Shown here piece by piece: positions 24,358 to 36,255 of a stretch of 64,000 bases of DNA. How positions within the stretch are numbered: the first letter of the stretch is position 1; each line of letters begins with the position of its first letter. The stretch is from NCBI GenBank assembly GCA_001692895.1, contig KV748200.1, positions 1,624,914 to 1,688,913 on the forward strand, read 5' to 3'. Under the pieces are notes generated by a model. The model saw nothing but the letters and a program-made list of their open reading frames with translations, made no database searches and had not been told where the DNA came from. The stretch is from Cenococcum geophilum 1.58 (lineage: Eukaryota > Ascomycota > Dothideomycetes > Gloniales > Gloniaceae). The position numbers and the translations under genes are program-made.

Positions 24358-27060
24358 ACTTGCCGTGCTGGTAGAAGCATGCTTCGTACTTTCTAGCGAC
24401 CTGATGGCCATTCTTAAAGGACTGAGACCCAACAAGCAAAAGAACCAGCTTTTGCAGGCCACATCAAAATCTTTAAAGACCATTCGTAAGAGAGGACAGA
24501 TGAAAGACATTGAACGCCGGCTTGAGAAAATGCGGGACACTATTTGCTCCCATCTAAATGTTCTTCTAAGGTAACCTACTGTTCCCCGCCGCTACCTTCA
24601 AACTCTAATAGCCTCTAGTACACATCAGGATGAACTCACCCCTTCCATCAAGGATCTAGCAGATCTGAGCACGACATTTAACAATGAGAACAGAATAAGA
24701 CTCGATGAAATGGCTTTAGACATAAGGAGAATGCTCAATCACAGAAATTGGGGCCAGGACAACAACGTCGCATTCAGTGATTTGACCAAACAGTTACAAC
24801 AATTTGTTGATGAAGCGCTGGAATCCAAACACGTAGTGCGGATACTGAAGAGTTTACATTTCAAACAGATTAAGGAACGCCATTCGGACATTCGAGAGGC
24901 TCATAGACAAACATTCGAATGGATCTTCAATCCCCACAGCGGCGTCAATTATATACCTTGGCTGCGCTCACCTGATAGTATTTACTGGATCACCGGAAAG
25001 GCCGGGTCTGGGAAGTCAACACTAATGAAGTTCATTCAAGGCCATTCCGAAACGCAAGAACTTCTTCACCAATGGGCTCAAAATCAAGGTCTTATCATAG
25101 CAACTCATTATTTTTGGAGCGCTGGAACATCCCTGCAAAAGTCACAGGTTGGACTCTTCCGAACGCTCCTTTTCCAAATCTTAGCCCAATGCCCGGAAAT
25201 TATTCCTCGGGTCCTTCCAAATCGATGGAGAAGTAGATCTATTGGAACCCTTGAAAGCTGGACTCGCGCCGAGCTATTAGCTGCTTTTAAGAGGCTGGCT
25301 AGTTTACCTCGACTAAGGGATAAGATTTGTCTTTTCGTGGATGGGCTAGACGAGTACAATGGGGATCATCCAGAACTTATCAATGTTTTCCGCCTCTTGG
25401 CCCAATCACCTAATCTCAAGATTTGCCTATCCAGTCGGCCTTGGCAAGATTTCATTGACGCCTTTGTTGTGTCTGAATGGAAGTTGTACGTTCAAGAACT
25501 TACGAAGAATGACATACGACTCTATGTAAAGGATAACCTTGAGCAAGATAAGAGATTTCGGACTATAAGAATGGAAGACCAAGAAGGTGCTGACGCACTA
25601 GCTCAGCAGATACAAATGAAAGCACATGGAGTCTTCTTGTGGGTATATCTAGTCGTTCGATCTTTATTAAGAGGTCTGGCCAACAGTGATGAAATGGTGG
25701 ATCTTCACAGACGACTCAACGAGCTGCCTAATGAACTGGAGAAGTACTTCGAGCTCATGCTAGACACCATCGAGCCTATCTATCAACGGCAGACAGCAAA
25801 AGTGTTCCGAGTGATGCTCACTTCCTTTAATGCACTGCCCGTTATTGCATTCTATTTCGTAGGCAAGGAACAATTGGATCCTAACTACATACTCCACGAG
25901 CGTATCGAGCCGTTGTCGTCTCAGAAAATTGCTACCATAGTTGATCAGCAAAAACGGCAACTGAATGCAAGCTGTAGAGATCTCTTATTTGTTACCACTG
26001 ACCTTGAAGCGCCTAGTTTCTCCGGGGTTAAAGTCGGGTTCCTCCACCGAACTGTCATGGACTTCTTGCGGACTGGTCAAATGGATAACCTATTAAGCAT
26101 GCGGTCAGGTGCATATTTTAACCCAAACTCATCATTATGCAAAGCGTACTGGGCAATGTTTAAAGCCTTCCCGTCAGATACAGCAATCAGCGTTGGGAGC
26201 ATGCGCGAAACTATGATTGCCGGAATGATGTATTACGCAAGAGAGGTCGAGAGGCAATCCGAATATTCGGAAATCGACATTTTGGACGACCTGGCAAAGA
26301 CAGTCCCGCTAAACATGACCTGGTCTGATCTCGTTGGAGATCTAGATTGCACGGATTTTCTTGATATAGCAGTGAGGTTCGATTTAAAGCTATATGTCGC
26401 AGAAAAGACCAAAAAACTCAGGGAGCAAAGTCAAGAAGGTACAAGTCAGGGGGAGCAAATTGCGGCACTGCTTCGGCAAGCACTGAGGGGTGGGTTCTCC
26501 GTCGACAGTGACGATTGTTTTCAATTTTCCACAACGGACCAGATTGGATTGTCCATGCTTCAACGCGTCCTCGAGGACGGCGCAGATCCAAACGCAAAAC
26601 TTGATCGAGTATCTGTACTGTCACCACAAGAGATTTCCCAAGGTCAAGCTGAGTGCCAGGAATTCATCGGAAAGCTGTGTAACGAGAACCCAGAGCATAG
26701 CCGTTCGGTGTGGGGAGACTTTCTCATGCAACTCCAAGTAGATTGTCCGAGAGAAAGAACCAGTCAAGAGGCATGGGACATGAATAGATTTCTCGATCCG
26801 CCCATGCAAAAGCGCAAACTTCTCGACAACGCGTATGAAGCTTGCGAACTCATGATCCTTTATGGTGCCAACAGACACTATCAGAAGATCAAGGGTATGG
26901 AAGTTGACCGGAAATATTTGACGGCAGATTGTGTCTTCCTAGACGTTTTCCCAGGTGATGCGAGGAAATTAATTCACCTACTTGGTAGGAAGGAAAAATC
27001 AAAGAAAGAGCGGCAATGGTGTAGTATTATGTGAATAATAAAATATGTCTTTCTTTACTA

Positions 27061-27292
27061 TAACGTAGGTAACGGGGTTTTGACCGCTCCCTAGGTTATG
27101 ACCGCGCTAGCGTACCGCCTGCTATTTTAAGTAAAGTTTGTTATTCTGCCAAAATTAAAGTAACGCATACATTTAAATGGCGGTGTGTCGTGCTAAGGCT
27201 TACCTAGGCGTGATAGATATAACTTAGGTAAAGTTTTGGTGTTCAAAACGGTCATGACCCAGGGAGCGGTCAAAACCCCGTTACCTACGTTA
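27061..27292. mobile_element. Tc1/mariner-type MITE downstream of the NACHT gene
   Basis: Terminal inverted repeats of more than 40 bp: taacgtaggtaacggggttt... at 27061 and ...ccccgttacctacgtta ending at 27292, covering the cores ttgaccgctccct and agggagcggtcaa. The ends are compatible with a TA duplication (TA|ACGTAGG). The 232-bp element has no ORF. It begins 27 bp after the NACHT stop codon, so it may lie in that gene's 3' untranslated region. Confidence 0.75.
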
Positions 27293-27559
27293 CCTTCTTT
27301 GTAATAAAGCTCGAATTTTTGTGACCAAGCATGGAAAAACGCTACAGATCTACTCCCGTTCATATGACAATGATTTTTCTGCAGTAGATATTGCAAATCC
27401 GCTTCACAGCCGTGTAGAGGACTTTACCCGTGTGCAATGCATCTACTTTGCAGAGTGTCGCGGGTAAATTTGCGGGTCTTAATAGGATTGCAAGCTGTAT
27501 AGTTGTGTGGAGGCAGAGAGCTTTGGGGGTAAGCTCCACACGAGGCTCTGCACGAAGAG

Positions 27560-28185
27560 GTCCAAACTGCGCGAATACTTTCTATTCCACGCCTCGTCCT
27601 CATCCATCGCAATAAACACATCGACCCCCATCGCCAGAGCATCCTGCTTCTTCGCCGCGGTCCGCGAAATCGCCACGACCCGCTCGCACCCCAGCGTGCG
27701 CGCAAACAGCAGCCTAAAATGCCCCAGCCCCCCCCACGCCCACGATCTTGACCCGCATCCTCGGCCCGGCCCCGTTCTTCTTCAGCGGTGCATACACCGT
27801 GATGCCGCTGCACAGCGTCGGGGCCGCGGCGGCACTGCTCAGCGCGTCGGGGATCTTGACGACGAAGTGCGCCGGCACGCACACGCGCTCGCTGTACCCG
27901 CCGTAGCTGCGGCTGCCGTTGCCGAACACGCCGTTGCACGTCCCGACGAACTGCTTCGCGCAGTGGTTCTCCTGTCCCGCGCTGCACTCATCGCAGTCCG
28001 GCCGCTGGCAGCTGGCAGCTGGCGCTCTGCGCGCCGACTCGTGTGATGCGCCCGACGATCTCGTGCCCGACGCACACGGAGTATTTGGTGGGCGCCCACC
28101 CGGAGCGCAGCGTGTAGATGTCGCTGCCGCAGATGCCGCAGTGCGTGACGCGGATGTCGACGTCGGTTGCGGTGAAGTGTAGGTA
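27560..28185 (-). pseudogene. N-terminal and central part of a zinc-type alcohol dehydrogenase (ADH6/CAD-like), broken
   Basis: The minus strand reads, across several frameshifts: DVDIRVTHCGICGSDIYTLR (catalytic-zinc Cys), CVGHEIVG (GHE zinc motif), DCDECSAGQENHC (structural-zinc Cys cluster), YGGYSERV, GITVYAPLKKNG, a GVGG nucleotide-binding turn, and AISRTAAKKQDALAMGVDVF. Similarity ends near 27560 after SLDL. The family continues there with IVSTVSSPKMP, the start of the fragment at 18668-18360. A small duplication (gcagctg twice near 28010) and a deletion before the zinc cluster add to the damage. GC-rich shadow frames on the plus strand are not genes. Confidence 0.82.
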
Positions 28186-28189
28186 GGTG

Positions 28190-29369
28190 TAGAGTGTGAG
28201 AGCGTGGTAGACGCAGCTAGGGCGGGCTAGCTAGCGCAATTGGACTTAGAAGTAAGTGTAGAGGTCAGAAGATGTGAGTACAGGAAGTGTGGGTTAGCTT
28301 GGGAAAGCACAAAAGAGTCACGGTCCGCGAGTCTAGTATCCACGGTGTCTCTGCGCTTCAGGAGCCGCGGTCTTTGGGCGTGGCTAGCTAGTTAGTGATT
28401 ATCTCCCAAGCCCGCGAGTTGAGGGGGCTCGCTCTTCTCTGATAGGAGGACTTAGTGACGCCAATCGCGAGACCATCATTTGGCGTAGCTGTTGTTTAGA
28501 TGGTGATGGCATGCGGCGAGAATTTTTCGGCGGGGGACGCCGCTCGGGTGAGCTCCGCCAGTAGCTGTCCTGGGTGCTTTCATCACCGAGTATTGGCTTA
28601 GCAGAATGCCATCATGTCTAGGGCTCCATCTACGATAGAAGGATCCCTGAATAATTAGCAGGCATAGTATAGCCTCCGAGCCGACTAGTAGGAGAAGGTA
28701 GGTTAGTAAATACTACCCAGGTCATTTAATCTGGTTTTTATTTAAGCATTGCCTTATTAGAGGTTCCCACAAGCCTCCCTATAATGCCAATTGGATGATA
28801 ATGGGCTTCAATTACGGGCATAGAGAAGTTATAATGTTACAATTGAATGAACTGAAAAGAGACATGACGGCTCTCACTTTTTTTTACAAACACACTGTCT
28901 ACTCATATCTGATCATTTGCTGGCTTCTTACCCCCGAGAAACCCCATTCCACTCGTGCAGGCAGCAGCTGAAGGGCTACCTGCTTCCGGCGGTTGCAGGA
29001 AACCTAGCCTACAAAAGGAGTACAGTACCACGAACGGCGCAGACGTCCTCTCCACTAGTATAGTTTTCAAATAAGCCAGCCCTTTGAAAAATAGCTAGGT
29101 TGTGTTATTTTACAAACCTGCTAGCAGGGAGGCCCTCTGACTCGTTCATTTACCCCCTTGTAAAGAAATTCTTGGCACAGGCCACTACAAAGCTGATTGG
29201 AATAAGGTGCAAAATGGCAAAATGGCCCCCAGGTTACCTTGAATTTCAGCACCTCAGCTCTGCCTGAAAAATTCGACTTTTGGTTGCATGAAAACTGAGA
29301 TTATTATGGCTATCCCCCCAGCCCACAGGCTAAGTTTCCTGTTTAATTTACTTCAACGCACCAAACGCT
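28190..29369. other. Intergenic DNA with normal composition
   Basis: About 1.2 kb with no sustained reading frame and no repeat I can pair. It could contain the promoter of the gene starting at 29370. Confidence 0.4.
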
Positions 29370-30330
29370 ATGAGTCGGCGGTATCACCAAAGCCCAGGTT
29401 ACCTAGACCGCCAACCTTCCTGGGACGTGGTGGAGGTGGAGCCAACGGAGATTGAGTCACGAGGCCCTCCACCACAAGTGTATTACGATCCTCCAAGACC
29501 TAGCTCACCAACCGGGCTCCTCCAGTATGAGGGACGTCCACGTTATGGCTCAATTTCGAGCCCGAAATCCGTCTCTCCTGTACGCAATTCTCGTGATAAT
29601 ACGGGACGCGTGCGTTTCGAGACACAATCTCGACGTCCTCGATTTATGCGTTCGCGGAGCCGCGATTCGGAAGAGTGGGCACTGAATGATCAACTTCGGC
29701 AATCTGAGAAGGAGCGCGGATGGGATCGTGAGATTGATGATCTCCGTGCAGAGATACGGGCAAAGGAAAGAGTTAGACGGCTTAATAGAGATCAAGATGA
29801 AACTTCAGGCCTTGCACCCTCCCAATCAGGTGGATTGTCCAGAGCCCAAGGGTACTACCCGCATAGGAATTTTCTGAGTCCTGACTCGGTCGCCGGATCT
29901 ACTCTAGGCGCCCGCCGAAACTCTATTGCCGTTCAGGTTCAGGGCGAGCAGTCTTCAGATAGTAATGTTGGAGAAAGTGATGATGAGGAGAGTGACACTG
30001 AATCATCCTCAAGTTTTGGTTTCGGTATTCCAGGCAGTCAGAACCACGGACCCAGCCAAAATGGCGATCATAACCACGACCCAAACACCATCTCTCCGGA
30101 GCTGCAAGAATCGGTAGGGAATGATGGCGCAGGGCGCCAAACCGATTGAAAATATGAACTATGCATAGAATCATTCGTTCATAATTCTCAAGTTTAGGGG
30201 AGGGAGGAGAAGAGATGAAGATTGAGCTAAATACTGGGCAAGGTAATAGGCTCGAGTTAGAAGCTACGCCTGGGCCGTTATTTCGATGGATGTAAGGGCC
30301 TCGATTGCCCAGGAGTTTGAAAGATTCTAA

Positions 30331-30527
30331 TGATGAACTGGATCTGAGGATAAGAGAATGAATATGAATCTATCGAATCTATCTACGACGAATATAGGCC
30401 CTTATACAGGCCTATACCTACTGAGTCAGAAGTGGTTGCTTACTGACTCTGACCACGATGGAAACAAAGGGAATCTGCTTATGTAAGCCAGAAACGAATG
30501 TGGAGGACTCCTCCAGAACCATCGTCA
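30331..30527 (-). repeat. 3' LTR (element sense), not RIP-mutated
   Basis: 197 bp, starts tgatgaactggatctgagga on the plus strand. Base composition is normal. The 14 differences from the partner LTR are all G/C here and A/T there. Confidence 0.92.
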
Positions 30528-33500
30528 CACCCCCCAGTGCTCCACCAAAACAGAAGCAGATCCTTCCTAAATTAGTGTTGAACTTAATAATATATAAAAG
30601 AAACACCTCGTAATCCTCCGATTGTCCTATGGGTCCTATTTAACCTTTCCCTAAGCTGTGATCGATCACCTATCACGAGCTCTACATCGTTCTCATCCCT
30701 CATTTAGAAGTCGTCAGCATTGGTCTAAATTATCAAATAGCGTATCCTCCGAGGATTTGCCGGCCTGTATACGATTTCCTACTTAGGTTTAGTGTCTATA
30801 TTGCATCGGACAAGGCCTAGCTGCTTAACAAAGTTCCTAAACTAAGTCGTTAATAGTGGCTTTATAAGACCGTCTACCACCATACTACTTATAAGAACGT
30901 GCTATAGGTAGATTACGCCGCTTTAAACCTTATTACGAATATAGTGCCAGTATAGCTTAAAGTGCTTAGTACGCGCGTGGTAGTCGTCGCTTTTAGCAAG
31001 GCTAATAGCTGGTTAATTATTGCCATATAAGTATATCGGTAGTAGGTTCTTTCCGGTATAGCCTAAATTAGTAAGCAATCAACGGAGCTATAAGGCTTCC
31101 TTAGCCGTATACGTCATTGCTACATACTTAGCCTCTATAGTAGAGGTTGTAAGAATTAACTACTTACTTAACTTGTGTAAAACTAGGCTACCCGCTAGCT
31201 TATAGATATAGCCAGAAGTTAACTTCCTATTGACTATATCTGCGAATACTGCATCGCTATAGCCATATAGCTATAGGTCAGGTATATCACCTGGTGGGCT
31301 TCCGCTATATTCCCTATTGCAATTAGGGGTAGTATAGTCCGTAGCTAACGCCTCGGCAAAGACCTTCGGAGGTAGCTGCTGCCCTTAGGGTAAGCCGAAT
31401 TCTATGCCTAAGTCGATCGTCCCTATATAGTAGGCGAGTACCTACATCGCGGCGTCCATATATAGTTCGGTAGGGTTATATAGAAACTAATAGAGCTTTC
31501 CTACGGCCCAGGCCATATTGGGCCGAGTCTAATTACATAGATAAAGTAGAGAGCCTATCAACGATTAATACCGTTTTACCAGCTTTAGGGGAGCTTGATC
31601 CTTAAGCTCACGTAGCTTAAAGTCTACTGCAGAGGGGTAAATTAGTATAGAGGCCGGTACGCAGTCTTCCATATAGAATATATGTAGGATCTTCCTAATA
31701 TAGGCGTCCTGTACTAGTCGAATTAACCGCGTCTAGCGGTCCCTTATAATTCGAATACCTAGGTAGTACGCAATTAGGCCTAAGTCTCTTACTTTATACT
31801 TATTCCTAAGTGCCTCTTTAAGCAGTTTAATCGTCCGAATATCCCGTCTAATTAAGATAAGATCATCGATATAGACGATAATAATTTAGCCGCTTTATTG
31901 GCTAACAAAGACGTATAGGTCCGCTAGAATTAGCGTATATTTAAGGGTAATAAGGAAGCTCTTAAGCTCCTTATACTAAAGATATAGCGCCTACTTAAGA
32001 CCGTAAAGAGCCTTAAGCAGTAAGCCTACGAGAGCGACGCCGTCCTTTTAATACTAGCGGTATCCTTCCGGTAGTTAAATATAGATATTTTTGCGGTTAA
32101 GCTTCCTATTAAGGAAGGCCATAATTACGTCTAAGTACTCGCACTCTAGATCGTATGCGGCAACTAGGGCCATTAGTAGCTTAAATATACTAGGTTAAAC
32201 AACGCCTATAAACATGTCGCTATAGTTAATTCCTAGGCGCTACTTATTACTACGCAATATAAGTCGTGCTTTCCATCTAAATAGGACGTTATTCTTATTG
32301 AATTTATATATAAAGACCTACTTAATGGGTAGAGCCTTAGCTCCGGGTAGAAGTTTAACAATTTTAAATAAGTTATTAACTATTTAAGACTCCTATTCCT
32401 TATCCGCCGCAGCCTTCTACTCCTTCTTAAATATTAAATTTATGGCTTTCTTCCAGTTCCATGGCTCCGGAGGTAGTCCCTTAATTATCCTTATCTACTA
32501 AGGCTGTAATAAGGCACTTATAAATATATAGGTAAAGGATAGGGTAAGGTAGGTAGCCTTTATAGCCGGCTCCTTCCTTCTGGTTCTATAGAGTACGCTA
32601 TAGTTAAGCCGTGGCTTTAACCGTATACGAGTGTTCGCTATAGGTTTAGGTTTATTATCTAAGTACTTAGGCAGAATCTGCTCTAGATCCTCCTAGTAGA
32701 TGTCCCTTAGGGGAGTTGCTTCCTAATAAAGGTGTCCTCCTAAATTAGGTAGCTCTTGCTAGTTAAGACCTGCCTATTCTTCGTTAGTAAGGGGAGGTTA
32801 ATTAGGCTACGGTGCGATATCGTAATCGTTAGAGGCACCCCCTAACTAAGAGTTACCCCCTAACTGCGAGGCCTAAGAGACCTTATCTACCTCCTACAGT
32901 GACCGAGCAGCTTTACTTCCTTCTTACAGTGACCGAGCGACCTCACTTCCCTCCTATAGTGACCAAGAGACCTCTGGTGCAGTATCTTTAGTAGGAAGTT
33001 CCTTAAGTGGTATTCAGCAGATATCGTTATCGCCACCTTCTTCCTTACTAATTAGTGTAGTAAGAAAGGTTCCTAATTCGTTAAAGGTAACGCTACTTAA
33101 TCGGACGACCCTGTTCTTGTAAGGTAGATAGACGCAATATATGTGTAAGCCTTTATAGCCAACCAATTATCCTTTCTAAGCTCTTATAACGAACTTATTA
33201 CCCTATTGCCGCTAAGGGTCTTTTTTATTAATATAGACGTAGGTGGGACAGCCATAGATCTTCTAGTTAGCGTATATAATTATAGAATCGGTGTTACCTA
33301 GGGTAAGAGCCATTGCTTAAGCGGGTGGAGCTTTGTCCTTATTAACTAATATAGATAATATATTAAGCCCGTATACGGCTGCCTTAGCAGCTTTAGGCCA
33401 GAGCTTTAGTAGCAATTAAGTCTTAATTAATATCACCCTAACCCTTTCTTTAACTAGGTGATTAGCCTTCTCTACTATTCTATTTTAGTATACAGTGTAT

Positions 33501-35582
33501 AGGGTAGAGGCTTTAGTAACTATGCCTTCGTTCTTAAAGAAATCGGTTATATCCTTACTAAACTACTTAGCGGCTCTATCCAATCGGAAGCAGCTAATCG
33601 TTATCCCTATTTAAGTCTTAATTATACAGACGAACTGCTTTAAGGTAGAGGCCGCGGAGCCTCTATTTAATATATAGTAGATCTATCTAAAGCGTGTTTA
33701 GTTATTAGTGAATAGTACCTAGTACTTCTTACTATGGAGGCCTTTATGTTTTAATAGCCTAACTACGTTAACGTGCACCTTATTAAATATGCAATTGCTA
33801 TATTATTAAGGGCGTCTTAATATTTACTTCTTGGCTTTTCCGAGGTAACAGTCCTCGCAGTAAAATGGCTTATCCTTAGTAACTACGATCCCCTTTATAC
33901 TCCTGGCGAGGAGACGTATCTAGTTAGAAGGAAGGTATTATAGTCTCTTGTGCTAAGTCTCTATAATAGCTTTAGTAAGCACGCCTTTCTTATAGAGGCG
34001 CGATTATGTAGTAGCCAGAGCTATTGTAAAAGGAACCTCTATAGGGTTATCTACCAATATAAACGTATTAAGTCCGTTAATATATAGGATATAGGCTATT
34101 TCTGCCCAATCTTTAATAAGGTTAATCGTATTATAGAGACCGTTAAAGAAGGCTCCCTTCTTTTATAGAATACTAAGCGAGACAATATTCGTAAAGAAGT
34201 TAGGACAGTGATATACTTTAGTAAATGTAATTATATGGGCTAAGTGGTTAGTTTAGGCGACTATAAGCTTAACTAATCCAACGCCAATGGCCTTTATTAG
34301 GCCTCCTCCCGTCTGGATTTAAATAGGTTTAATTTCCTAATACTGGACGAACTTCCTAATATTATTGCCTATATAAATATTTAAGCAACTATTAGCTATC
34401 TAGGAGTCCTTAATATTTATTTCTAAAGCCATAGTTGCTGGCCTAATGACCTACGTAGCAAAGATTAATCTAGTTGCCGAATTAGTAGCCTAAGATAGGC
34501 GATTAGATGTCCCCTTAGAGGCCTTATTTATATTTAAGGCTGCTCTGTCACCTAAGCGCTAAGGTCGCCTTTCTCCAGGTCTCCACCATTTGGGCCTTAG
34601 GTAGGCGTGCTTTATCTAGCAGCCCTCCTCGCCACCTAAATAACCTTACTTGCACCACTTATACCTGTTTAAAGCATCCTTGGCAGAGCCTTGATTGCCT
34701 AATAAGGCACCGTGACCGGCTCCCCTACCTCCGCCGCGACTATTGCCACAACTACAACCATTGCCGCGTCCTCGACCGGACTGCTTATTCGAACGTAAGT
34801 TACCTAGTGGCTTATTGACTAAGGTGAAGCTCTTAGGTAAGTCCTTCCGCCGGGCCTCGTTAGTGAGGTTAGTGATTAATTAGGGTAGTAAGATTGTATA
34901 GTTGTCGCGAATCTTATTACGTTGGATTTAAGCCCATATAGGGAAGTGTTTATTAACGGCGTTAATGAATTAATAGTTAATAATCTTGCTATCTAGGGCA
35001 AGCTTTACCTACTTAACTCCTTAAACCGCTTCTTAGTAACGGCTTAAAAAAATAGTAACCGCCTAGTTTAATTAAAAGCGGAGCTTAACAAAAGTCTCCT
35101 ATATGTTAGCCTTATGGATTAAGCCATGGGCCTTAAACGTCTACTTAAGGTAATTAATATAGTTTTTTGCCGTTTGCTTATGCTCTAAGGTAGTAAGGAT
35201 CTCATTATTAATTATACTAAGGATAACTAAACAGACTTTACCGTCGTCCTTATCAAACTATTTAAACTCCTTATTGTATTTATTAGAGAGTGCCTTATTA
35301 GTTAAGCAAATTAAGTTATTAGTATCCATAATAATTTAAGACCTCTTAAGGATCTCGTCTCGCTCCTCCTTACTAGCATCCTTTAGTACTTAATTAATAG
35401 ATATTATAGGTTTTTCTTCCTAGAGCTTTAGGTAGAGTAGGGCCGCATCTTCTTAAATAATATATAGAAGGCCCTTACCACATAGGTACGTGCTAAGCTG
35501 TGTCCAATATTAGTGCCAATTTAAACCGTCTTTCTTAAGGCGTTAAATGCCTGGATAGTCTTTACCCATGGCAACACGTAAA

Positions 35583-35645
35583 TAAATAAATTTAACGCGT
35601 AAACAAAAGATTTTTAACGCGTAAATAAACGATTTTAACGCGTAA
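35583..35645. repeat. Short tandem motif (ttaacgcgtaaa) in the copia leader
   Basis: ttaacgcgtaa recurs three to four times with 13-25 bp spacing. It lies between the 5' LTR and gag of the minus-strand copia element. Confidence 0.6.
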
Positions 35646-35827
35646 TTTTAATAATAAGGAATAACTTTATACGCAGGTGTAGTAACCCTTAATGCGGCCT
35701 ATGGTAAGGCGTTAAATATAAAGCAGTAAGATATGACCTAGCACAGGTATGGTAACCCTTTATGCAACCTATAGTAAGGTGTCAATCTTCTAATATCGCA
35801 GCTTGGTAGCAATAAGTGCTCATAACC

Positions 35828-36024
35828 TAATGAACTAGATCTAAGGATAAGAGAATGAATATAAATCTATTAAATCTATCTACGACGAATATAGGCCCTT
35901 ATATAGGCCTATACCTACTAAGTCAGAAGTAGTTGCTTACTAACTCTAACCACGATGGAAACAAAGGGAATCTGCTTATATAAGCCAGAAACGAATGTAA
36001 AGGACTCCTCCAGAACCATCGTCA
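35828..36024 (-). repeat. 5' LTR (element sense), RIP-mutated
   Basis: 197 bp, starts taatgaactagatctaagga on the plus strand. It carries 12 G-to-A and 2 C-to-T changes relative to the other LTR, including its terminal dinucleotide TG changed to TA. Confidence 0.92.
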
Positions 36025-36255
36025 TCTAATAAGTTGTATGGCAGACATCTCAAAGGCGAAGCGATGGATTTTGATGACTTTATTATACTGCGGCCCATTT
36101 CATCATTTGAACCAGGGCGATCAAAGTATATTTACTAATTATCAACCAGGAAGTCGCCATTTAATCACCGGAACTAACTCCTAGTGAAAAGGGAATAATA
36201 AAACAGCATCTTAGACGTCTCCGCAACCCAACTGAGAAACCCTTAGTGACCCCGG

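Larger units (their letters stand above)
18831..27034 (+). pseudogene. NACHT-domain NLR-type protein, disrupted by a copia element
   Basis: The ATG at 18831 opens MSEALAIVGLASNVVQFMDA, typical of fungal STAND N-terminal domains. The frame breaks at 19038, where a copia element sits (19039-24357). It resumes at 24363 after the second acttg copy and runs to 24570. A 48-bp intron (24571-24618, gtaacc...ctctag, branch-like ctaat) leads to the last exon, 24619-27034. Joined, the exons give 2832 nt, exactly 944 codons. Walker A GKAGSGKST is at residues 265-273 and Walker B LFVDGLDEY at about 377-385, so this is a NACHT NTPase. Such proteins act as signal sensors in self/non-self recognition and cell death. 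No WD40, ankyrin or TPR repeats follow. The C-terminus is basic and ends CSIM, a CaaX-type prenylation motif. Apart from the insertion the frame is open, so inactivation looks recent. Confidence 0.88.
30331..36024 (-). mobile_element. Ty1/copia element, minus strand, inside an intron of the CorA-like gene
   Basis: 197-bp LTRs at 30331-30527 (3' LTR in element sense) and 35828-36024 (5' LTR), flanked by tctaa (30326-30330 and 36025-36029). On the minus strand a half-tRNA-iMet primer site ggttatgagc adjoins the 5' LTR, and a ggggggtg polypurine tract adjoins the 3' LTR. Minus-strand content in order: gag near 35500-34600, with a Gly/Arg-rich region; protease near 34400; integrase near 34000-33100; a linker with repeats near 32950-32860; reverse transcriptase about 32500-31450; and the RNase H start (LYGYSDAVFADIVNRK-like) near 31250. 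Heavily RIP-decayed except in the last 0.4 kb next to 30331. Confidence 0.9.

Noticed and set aside
24710-27034. The 774-codon frame taken alone as a complete NACHT protein starting at 24710
   Set aside because: The frame extends upstream through a 48-bp intron to 24363 and, across the copia element, to the ATG at 18831 with perfect phase. The 24710 Met is internal.
27424-28182. Several overlapping open frames of 60-190 codons on both strands, Arg/Ala-rich
   Set aside because: They are shadows in the GC-rich alcohol dehydrogenase remnant. Only the broken minus-strand frame has family motifs (CGICGSD, GHE, zinc cluster).
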